DNA of 64,000 bases. Source: Ptychodera flava. Its lineage: Eukaryota; Hemichordata; Enteropneusta; Ptychoderidae. The DNA is taken from assembly GCF_041260155.1 (NCBI RefSeq), contig NC_091935.1:39165803-39229802 (forward strand), in the 5' to 3' direction. Below are positions 49,701-58,282 of this stretch, piece by piece. The position numbers and the translations under genes were made by a program. The first letter of the stretch is position 1. The number at the start of each line of letters is the position of its first letter. The notes beneath the pieces were generated by a model that saw only the letters and a program-made list of their open reading frames with translations, was not told the origin of the DNA and searched no databases.

Positions 49701-51773
49701 TTTGTGTGTGACGGACATACATCCGCACATACATACCCACAAATATACAGACATACAGACGCCACTTAGACTCATCATATAAGCTCTTTTTGGTATTTAT
49801 ATATAAAACCAAATATGAGCTGAAAAACTTAAATTTTTAACATTAAAGTGAATTATTATATGTTAATTGAACACTCGGTAAACTCTACTTGTAGGACTGA
49901 CGTACAGCCAATCAGAAAGATATAATGTCATTGGCTGTGTAGAATTTACACACCTAGCGATCAAATTCACAGATTGGTGTGACGATAAAGGAATAGACCA
50001 ATGAGAGGCACCAGCTGGGTGGCAATTTACAGCCAGAACAATCATGTAAACTGTATACTGTACACATATTCCAAGCTAATGTGTGGACAGGTATGATTTG
50101 AGTTTAAACATATGTCCACCATATATGTAACTATACATCAAGATCTTACAATCAAACATATGTCCACCAAAAAAACTACTTCAATCAACCGACGACATAT
50201 CTCCAATATCAAATCAAAGTCTCCTTCCAGTCTACAGTATGCATATTGATACATAAAACGCTGGCATTGATGCGTCCATAACTGTTAAGATTAAACTCAC
50301 TATAAATATTAGATATTAACCTTCCTTACATTCACAACAGAAAGTTCAGTGTAACTTAATGCTTATCCATATGTGACCCCAACAACTGTTATTTAGCCTT
50401 TGAGAATATTATTGTATTGTCTGCACCACAAAAACTACTATTACTACAGCAGCAGATTAAAATCTTGTTTTCTCACTGAAACTGAAGGTAATGTTAAGCA
50501 ACTCCAGGTAACTAAAGAAAATTATACTTGTTTTTTTCTTTGTCAGTATGTGAATGACTTTTTTGTTTTGTCTGTATTCTTTTTATCTTCAGACAAAGAT
50601 TGCGATAGCGAATTCTCCACAATCTTCAAACTTACAACATTGAGTAGACAACACGTAAAGAAAGTGTCAACTCATGGTTGACTATTTCCATTGTGTTGGC
50701 TGTGAAAACGCAGCTATCTGTTGGCGGGGTAGCGGGGATCGCTATGCAGGTCAAAGGTCAACCCCGCCACGAATTGACCTTTGACCCGCATAGCGATCCC
50801 CGCTACCCCGCCAACAGATAGCTGCGTTTCCACAGCTACCATTGTGTATGCAAATTTGATAGATTGGACAAATGGCTAAAATGTGATATTTGAAAGTCAT
50901 CTCACTAACACATGCCTTCCACTGCAACAAGGATCAGTCCTGAGAATTGAGAATACTGTACGTTATGTCTCAATTGACTTCAGAACACAACAACCTGTCA
51001 GTCAGTAAGTCAGTCCGAGCATGGATGTAAAAAATTTACATCCATGGTCCGAGTGAACTGGATGACCTGAACATAAAGGTCACTGCTAGTGACTGATGAC
51101 CTTCCATGACCTGCTCGTTTGTTTCAAACACTCGTCATGGACACTGACTACACTTGAATTGAGACACGGTCCCTCCACAAAATGTGGAGGGACCGTGCTA
51201 TGAGTAAACAGTTGTTACAGCACGGTCCCTCCACAAAACGGTCAAGAAACGTGGAGGGACAGTTGTTACAGTAATGAAACTGGGATTACCTGTATCACCC
51301 TTGGCGGGAACGTGGACCATATGATAGACAGAATAGCTGTATGGCTTCGCAAAGAAAGTGCCATCAATGTGCCAACCAGTTCGACCCACATTGGTGCACC
51401 CTTCACTTTCGTCATTGGAAACTCGGAAGATATCCGTAGACGGTGATTTTGGATGTTTGTAGAACGATGAAGATTCTAACTCCCCAAACCATTTACTGAT
51501 TTGGATGTGTCTTACAGGTGCTAGGTTGTGTTGATCCTTGAAAACAAGAATACGATGCTCTGTAACATCTCTCTTGATCTGGGCGACAACTTCGTCAGAG
51601 ACGGGTTTGGTGAGGTCGATTCCACGAACTTCACACCCTAGCTTGATTGGCTTAAGCTGGTAGAAGTCGTGAGCGGTAGACATGATGACTGACCTTGACA
51701 ATGTGATGAAATTTACCACAGTCAGTCGCCAAGACAGTTGTCTTATCCAGCCCGGAAGTAAGATTCGAGCCAT
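46728..51773 (-). CDS. TauD-family Fe(II)/2-oxoglutarate dioxygenase, four exons
   Basis: Exons: 51773-51290, 48545-48406, 47618-47463, 46907-46728, all with GT..AG and in frame. The product is 319 residues from the first Met or 289 from Met31 (51,683-51,681), which directly precedes the TauD domain and has A at -3; I favour the shorter start. Numbered from Met31: HxD iron ligands H105 and D107 (GWHIDGTFF), distal ligand H246 (DNLAVGH), and 2-oxoglutarate-binding Arg R262 (GLRVLHRITV), the TauD pattern with the H-to-R gap lengthened to 16. The family couples 2OG decarboxylation to oxidation of a small substrate (taurine in bacteria); the substrate here is unknown. The protein ends PDPQKDEL. 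The upstream 30-residue extension has four Arg and a hydrophobic stretch and could be a targeting peptide. Vertebrates have no close TauD of this kind that I know of. Confidence 0.88.
47205..47265 (+). other. tRNA-like fragment (possible SINE head)
   Basis: TAGCCGAGTGGTTTGC matches the D-arm/A-box of Leu/Ser tRNAs. It is followed by CTGACTTCTTTATCAG, which could form an anticodon stem-loop. There is no recognisable B-box (GGTTCGANTCC) downstream, so this is not an intact tRNA. It lies in the last intron of the dioxygenase gene. Confidence 0.3.
48124..48305. mobile_element. TTAA-flanked small inverted-repeat element
   Basis: TTAA at 48,124-48,127 and 48,302-48,305. The left end is AGGTATACTGTCATCTG; the right end read inward is AGGTATACTGCAGTCACCTG. 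It is 174 bp and non-coding, in the intron between dioxygenase exons 2 and 3. Confidence 0.75.
49352..49379. repeat. Short palindrome of the CATGGATGT type
   Basis: A 28-bp hairpin beginning CATGGATGT and ending ACATCCATG, close in sequence to that at 51,020-51,046. The flanks share TTTCA but offset by one base, so no clean duplication can be claimed. Confidence 0.55.
50688..50847. repeat. 142-bp palindrome flanked by 9-bp direct repeats
   Basis: Position 50,697-50,838 folds into a stem of more than 45 bp: GCTGTG, AAACGCAGCTATCTG, TTGGCGGGGTAGCGGGG and ATCGCTATGC are mirrored on the right, with two small mismatches. It is bracketed by CCATTGTGT at 50,688-50,696 and 50,839-50,847. The loop side holds AGGTCAAAGGTCA (50,748-50,760) and, inverted, TGACCTTTGACCC (50,776 on). 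It lies in the first intron of the dioxygenase gene. Confidence 0.85.
50748..50760 (+). promoter_or_regulatory. Perfect DR1 motif within the palindrome
   Basis: AGGTCAAAGGTCA, mirrored on the opposite arm, so the foldback carries two DR1-like sites in opposite orientations. It lies about 900 bp downstream of the dioxygenase start codon. Confidence 0.45.
51013..51053. repeat. Tiny palindromic insertion with 7-bp direct repeats (CATGGATGT type)
   Basis: The 27-bp palindrome at 51,020-51,046 (12-bp perfect arms CATGGATGTAAA and TTTACATCCATG) is bracketed exactly by GTCCGAG at 51,013-51,019 and 51,047-51,053. It has the same architecture as the CACGGTCCC hairpins at 88 and 36,189 but a different sequence. 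Confidence 0.75.
51165..51271. repeat. Paired CACGGTCCC hairpins next to a dioxygenase exon
   Basis: The first hairpin, 51,165-51,197, has 14-bp perfect arms (CACGGTCCCTCCAC and its mirror) around five bases. The second, 51,221-51,258, has the same arms but an 11-bp longer centre (ACGGTCAAGAA) and lacks the final CCGTG. It is bracketed by the 13-bp repeat ACAGTTGTTACAG (51,208-51,220 and 51,259-51,271). The pair ends 19 bp from the exon 1 donor side of the dioxygenase gene. Confidence 0.7.
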
Positions 51774-53646
51774 ACGAACGTGCGCTCTGTCACGTAAAGT
51801 GTGTCATGACGCAACCCGCGCGGCAACTGCAATAGACTCCGTCCCATAGTGCTTTTCGCAACTTCGCTTGATCATGTTAAACGTTAGCCTGGCCTGTTAT
51901 AGTGTACTATCACTGACAGATGCGGCCGACCCTGAATCAATTAGTGAAAACGATAGGTAAGCTATTAATTAAAAACAACAATCATTATTGATAATTGAGT
52001 GCTCAGGTAAGGCTGCGTTCACACACACAAAAAAAACACTCTAATGGGGGGGGGTGGAGGAATTCAGGAGGTTGAAAATTTTGAGAGTAGTAGAGGGGAG
52101 GGGGACTTGAAATTTTGCTCTGGCTTAAGGGGGGGGGCCTAAAACTTTTTTGTTCCCTTATTTTACGTTTGCAAGCTTTGGCGGGTAACTCAATGAAAAT
52201 TTAATAACATTTTAATGTCATCCAATTGTTCTAATAATAGTAAGAATTAAACAAGATCAGGAACCATTTTGTCGCATTTCGTTACTTTTGTCTTGACAAA
52301 GTCTGACAGTGTATGAATTTTTGTAAAACAACAAAGAAATAGGCTAAGTATCGGGGCAGAAGCTGCAACTGTTGATAATTTTTTCAGTATTTTTGTGCAG
52401 TATATCAAATACAGTTTCTTACTGTCTCCCTACAGCATGCTGAAACACACAATATTCAGATTGTCGACAAAAGCCTGCATATATGAATATTGGGTGATAA
52501 TTCAATTAGTGTTCAGACTGTAAGTCATTTGTCAATGATACAAATGCGGGGTACATATTCACAGGCTGTGTTGGCAAGCTGAATACTTGACAGTTCAACA
52601 CGTTGTAGGAAGTAGAGCAAGAATGCAGTTGTATAAACTGAACAAAATTATTGTCAAAATTACCAAAGTCAATACAGCTAGCTACTACCCTCCTACTGTC
52701 CTACGGGCATCGTCACTGTCACTGCATATCAGCAGTGACAGAGATAGCTGACCAAGAGTTCGGTTCATGTGACGCTCATGACAGTGACACATTCTTGTAC
52801 AAAAGATCAGGCCAGAAAGCAACACATAGAAGACCAGAAGACTTGAAAGTTATCAGGGAGTTTTGAATTCTGGCATATGAGAATAATCAAATATTCAAAT
52901 AAAAAGATGGGGGGATCACCATTCTCTAAATTTTCACATTCTCATCTTAAAATATCACAACAGTAATCGAAAATTTCTGAGGGTATCGAGTTGGGGGGGA
53001 GGGAGAATCGAGAAAAAAATAGATTTCGATCGCGATTCCTCCAGCCCCCCCCCCCCCACCGTTATTTGTGAAACCAACCTAAGTGTCAATGAGAGACGAT
53101 TGTGTCTGCAGTGTAGAGCAAGATTCGAGAAACAAAATTATGGCGAAACGACTAGCAAAACAGCCAGTCATTTGACGAAATTGAAAATATTTTGGTGATT
53201 AACTTCGCTAATAAAACCAGACGTTGGGCTCCTCTGAGAGTAAACTTGAGCTCGATCTATATTGGACCGCATAGGTATCATATGAAGAGCGCCCTCCCAA
53301 GATATCACGAGATTGTGCTCACTTTTAAACCATAGAATAAAAGTTTTGGCAACGTTTATGACGTGGGAAATTAAAATTGACCATAAAATCGATATTTTTT
53401 ATGCGGCTGATAATTGTTTTTACTACTGTGAATCCGAGGAAGGACAGACCTGCAAAAAGGGCAGGAGTGTCTACTATCTTCCAGTCCGTCGTCCGTCGTC
53501 GTGCCAAGCATTAATCGTCAGTTGTAATAGTTATTGGGAGTTAAACCTTTCCATGTGTGTCACAGCTGAATGCAACAAAGTGATCGATGAGAGACCATCG
53601 GTTAATAACAAAGAAGATTGACTGGGTAGTCGTCCACTTCTAGGCG

Positions 53647-53741
53647 ATCGTCAGCACAGGCACCGCTGTAGTTGACAGCGCTTCTTCAGTGTTGACTGCA
53701 CTAAAAGCGCTATTAATTATGGCGGTGCCTGTGATCGTCGA
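53647..53741. mobile_element. Non-autonomous inverted-repeat transposon, hAT/P-like, copy 2 (79 bp)
   Basis: 53,655-53,733 begins CACAGGCACCGCTGTAGTTG and ends GGCGGTGCCTGTG. The flanks ATCGTCAG (53,647-53,654) and ATCGTCGA (53,734-53,741) match at 6 of 8 bases. It shares both ends and the internal ACTAAAAGCGCT with the copy at 5,245 but lacks the 23-bp minisatellite, so it shows the compact form of the family. Confidence 0.7.
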
Positions 53742-54458
53742 TAAAAAATTCTGCCACAGCCAGTTATAGCTGTGTTTGTCCAAAGTGAATAAGAATCTGT
53801 GTGGTACCGATACATGCTTTTCAAATAAGGTAGATAAATAGATTTTTTATTTCGCATTCCTTTGCAGATGTTCAAAACGATCAATCGGTGAATGGTTCCT
53901 TCATGATCGTGACGTGTTTTCAGTTTGGTTACTGCGTCACAGTATAACAACAAAAGTACATGTACGTGCCAGAATGCCATCAAATCTGATTGTTAAGCTT
54001 ACTTCTACAGAAAACTGAACTGTGTCAGAGTTTTCTCTCAACTGCGTGATTGGGCAAATTGCGCATTTTCTGCTCTGAAAAAGTTACTGACAGTGCAGAA
54101 ATCCCGCACATACACAGCAAGCAAAGACGTCCACTTACTGACCCAAGCGCATATTGTAGCGAACTGTGTGTATCATTGACGGAATTTGGAAAAAAATAAA
54201 GGCTTTAGCATTGTGAAGGCAAGCGTAGAGCAATGCAACACAATCGTTTGATCGCGCACGGATTTCATGGATTTGAACCCCTAAATTCGGACCGAATTGT
54301 GTCCAAGGGAACAATATAATATGTCAAATCCTGAGTCGCGGAAACTTGTGGGTGACAAATCGACAGAAGATAGAGTGCAGCCGAGCACATCACAAGCTGA
54401 CAAACATCATGATGCCGATGTTTTCATTAAATATGCATAAGGGATGACATTAAATATA

Positions 54459-54729
54459 ATTCCTAATATGCATATTTAATGAAGTCTCCTAATTAGGGAT
54501 ATTTATCTGAATTGACTCGACCAAAGTTGACGAAACTTGCTGTACATTGAAGATACGATAATATAACATTATTGGAAGTTATGAAGCCTTTTTACTTCAG
54601 ACAATTCCCAATTTGCATATTGAATGAACTCTCCTAATTAGGGATATTTATCTGAATTGACTTTACCAAAGTTGACGAAACATGCTATGTACATTGAAGA
54701 TACTATGATATAACATTATTGGAAGTTAT
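54459..54729. repeat. Imperfect tandem duplication, about 125-bp units
   Basis: Copies lie at about 54,459-54,581 and 54,603-54,729. Both run AATTCC, AATATGCATATT-like, CTCCTAATTAGGGATATTT, ATCTGAATTGACT, CCAAAGTTGACGAAAC, TGTACATTGAAGATAC, ATATAACATTATTGGAAGTT. The second copy abuts the dispersed repeat at 54,731. Confidence 0.85.
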
Positions 54730-54730
54730 T

Positions 54731-54865
54731 TGACCGCCCTGAACCCCTGAAAAATGCATTTAAAATAAAAAATGTTTTGAAAAAAAATTCCTGCCGACCT
54801 ACCTACAGTACCCTATTTTTGAAAACCATGTTATCGGAACAGCACAATTTATTTATTTTTTGGCC
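54731..54865. repeat. Dispersed repeat, copy 2 (partner at 22,327-22,447)
   Basis: Reverse-complement counterpart of the block at 22,327-22,447, beginning TGACCGCCCTGAACCCCTGA and ending TTTTTTGGCC. It immediately follows the tandem duplication, which suggests that the two are parts of one larger mobile unit. Confidence 0.8.
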
Positions 54866-56243
54866 TAAGTTTGCAAATTTAAATTGAGGGAACCAACCCA
54901 AAGCTTAAATCTGGATAATCTTTCGCGACTGTCATGATAGAGCAGCAAAAATCTGGCCCATTCACGCTTTACCCTCACACAGTTATGACTGCATTTAGAT
55001 CCATTTACTGTTACTAGTCAATACAGGTTTATACTTTGTTAAAATTTTGAATCGATTTTGACTTCGGTAGTAATAAAAATCTGTAATCTCATGTCGAAAA
55101 ACCCTATGTCAAAAAGTGCATATTACTAAGAGAAACCGCCGTAACTGTACACTAAGATTTTAATCTTGAGTGCTTTACCTGTAGTATTAATCATAGGGCC
55201 CACAGTAGCAGTAGAAGAAATACCTTCGATGGTTTAACTCAAAACGTGCAGATCATAGTGTCAATAGTACCATTTAGCCGGTCGATGTGAAAAGACGTTG
55301 TTGATGCAATACCGCGACTCGTATACGTTATATAAGTATAGATAAAAGCATATTATTAAAATAATGATATCTATTGTCTAGCGCAATTTGAATGCAAAGC
55401 GTTCAATTTCTCAACAGCAGTGTAGCCATTTCGAGTGACTTTCTTTCCTGGATGACATAAAATTAATTTTGATTTTTATCCGTATGTTGATACACACTTT
55501 GTGTTTGCAAATCGTCAGTAGCATTTCCGTTCAATAAAACCATGTGTCCTGTGACCCTAATTTACCCTTTTTAACCTGACGTCCGTCTTCCTACTTTCAC
55601 ATTTTCATCAACAAATGCGTCTATTAAACAAATTACGTCCCTTTCTTAAGGAGTTAGGTGACGGCGAATAGAAAAAATGACATGAAAAAGTTAATGCGAA
55701 GCCCTATACCGTGTTACTTTCTGAGACAGACTACCACAACGTCTGACTCAGCATTATTTGTTTTGCCTGAGGTGATTCTCCAGCCTTCGATGACAATATG
55801 ATGCTACTGCGTGTCATGCAAATGTTGAGGCCATTCTAAAATTTACGACTGGATATCTTCAAAAGGAATTGGTGAAACAAATATACATATAGTCCAAAGT
55901 AGTCATTATAGAATTTGGGAATATTAAAAAAAGAGAGATCCCAGACAAGGTAAGCTGTGTGGTAAGAGTCTATGAACTTTTCTAGGACCTTTATGGCTAT
56001 CAAAGAGACTATGGTACAGTCGTTAAATCAAAGAAATAAAAGTTAGAGGTTTGTTCTGTCAGTGAAGTGAGACGTCAGTAAAAATAAAGTCACAATGTCA
56101 TGCAATGAAATCCCCAAAGAAAGCAAAGAAGCATTTGAGAAAGTTTGACAAAGAAAATAGAAAACTGTTTTCCACTGTCATCACACCCCGCACCTGTCAG
56201 AGACGAAATCAAATTGACATCAGTTTACACATGTCACCCCCAA

Positions 56244-56262
56244 ACAACACACACACATACAT

Positions 56263-56300
<38 letters not shown>

Positions 56301-56335
56301 CTATATGTGTAAATATATGTATGTATGTATGTATA

Positions 56336-56371
<36 letters not shown>

Positions 56372-56417
56372 TGTATGTATGTATGTATGTATGTATGTAT
56401 GTATGTATGTATGTATG

Positions 56418-56447
<30 letters not shown>
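56244..56447. repeat. Compound microsatellite (CA)n then (TGTA)n
   Basis: A CA tract at about 56,244-56,300 is followed by AT-rich sequence and then a long GTAT tract to 56,447. The long open frames over it are simple-repeat artefacts. Confidence 0.95.
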
Positions 56448-56449
<2 letters not shown>

Positions 56450-58282
56450 ACAAAGATAAAACAAAGATCAAGAATGTTACGTCCAACGTAAAAGCCCACG
56501 GCCACAATCTGTCATATGAAAGTATACATTCAGACTTCAACTGAAGACTTCCCATTCGACAATAGTCGCCAATACAACTCTATTGAAGTGGAATCCAATG
56601 GAAGACACATGAGGTTAGGGTCGCTAGATCACATCATTAAACTCTGACCTTGTAGAATAGTAGGTGTGAATAGCGCTAGAAGCCAGTCCAAATTTGTGTT
56701 AAAATAGACATGGTACAATAGGTATGATGAATGATCTAATGCGGAAGACTGGTCTTCATGCCGAATGTTCTTTGGATACACTTAATTATTTGTACTTGAC
56801 AAATGATTAGGACCATTAATCTATGACAGATGACTGTGTATTCAACTGTGTTACCAGTGGTATTGTTCACAGCGACAAGCAACAAAACAACGTTCGTCTT
56901 CGTGAGACCAACACCACAGAGTCGACCACAAACCATGACTGTTATTGATTGCCAGTAAACACATCGGTATCGATGCACTTAATCAAACTGGCGTCAGAGA
57001 CGACACGGTAAGCCCTGCAAGTCACACATTTCTTCTGGCATATTACGATGTTTTAGTCAGGCTCCATGCGCCTCTCTCGATCTGCGTTGGATCAACCATC
57101 TCAAAAGGTAGGGGTGTATAAGGAAACTTATGACACAAATTCTACACTTATACTTACAGTGGAAATGGCGACATAAGGCAATAAAAGACCAATGCCTTTT
57201 TGTTCTACATTGATAAAGTGATTTGTTAACTATTGACTGAGAACCACACAGAAGCACCTTGGAAATTTGTAACAGCAAATGCAATTTATTAAATCGGATG
57301 GGATTTGAAGAAATAGAGAGTAGTAGCAATTATGTACTTTTGATGGCGCTGACCTTCAACAGGCAGTGTTTTTTATGAAAAGGGCAAAACTGAACTACAT
57401 AAAATGGAAAAGCAATGTGTTCATAAACTATGTCCAAGAGACGTATGAATGGCACACTACATCGGTGTCCACCCATGTGTCAATGACTCATATACGCCAA
57501 TACTTGGAATATGGCTACGCACATTGGCATGAAAACTATTCACGCCAGAAGAAATCAAACATGGAGTGAAATATTTGTACACCGTTTCGCTCTAGATACA
57601 ACGATTTCGGTGCGTGGCTACAGCTTTGTATGTCGTATATTTATCATGCCAAGGTACGTGAAAAGGTAATCCATCAATAAACTGAAGCGTTTGTTTCCAG
57701 TGTCGATGACTCAGTGAAGAAAACAAAGTGCTAGCACGGAGGAAGTTATTTCAAATCGTTTTAGACATTTGCTTATGTGTAGGAATAATTACGTTGTGTG
57801 TTTCTGTGAAACTTGACCACGATTAGTGAATATTTTGTGTGATGTCACTCTATAGTATTTTGAGGTTGATTGTGACCCGAGAGAGTTATCGTACAAGCAT
57901 ATCCATCCATACTGATGTTTGGGACACTATCTCTTGTTTGGCTGTCTAGTTCTATTTAGCTACTTTGATTGCTTGTTCCCGGTACCAAAGCAACTGTTCA
58001 TTGTTCGATATCAATCCATTCCTGGCATTGTTAAGTTGGATTTGGTGTGCATTGATGTGAATAAAAAAACTAGAAAGGTGAATTGAATGACGTTAATGCT
58101 ATAGCATTGTTAGAACCTCAGACAGAGGGTGGCAAAAGTGATTGCTTTAATCTGTCAGCTTTCAAAACAATTTTGCCGCTGGATATGAAGCGTACGAAAA
58201 CACTATTGGTACCGTTATAAGCGTAAGATCTTTCGAGACAAAATCAGAAACATCATACTTTTAATCTCCTTTTTTCTTCAAG

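Larger units (their letters stand above)
51774..58282. other. Intergenic, repeat-rich
   Basis: 51,774-51,960 is the likely dioxygenase promoter. On the plus strand a possible divergent first exon ends GAAAACGATAG|GTAAGC near 51,956, with nothing to join it to. G- and C-runs occur at 52,046-52,140 and 53,044-53,060. The frame at 52,651-52,866 and a 39-codon frame starting ATGTCAAATCC at 54,321 look codon-like but match no family I know. The remainder is transposon copies, a tandem duplication and a microsatellite, listed separately; I see nothing else. Confidence 0.45.

Noticed and set aside
54255..54300. Possible minus-strand tRNA (GGGGTTCAAATCC)
   Set aside because: No D-arm, anticodon arm or acceptor stem around it.
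56105..56555. Frames of 76-128 codons over the CA/TGTA tract
   Set aside because: Simple-repeat artefacts; the short non-repeat N-terminus of the plus frame shows no recognisable domain.
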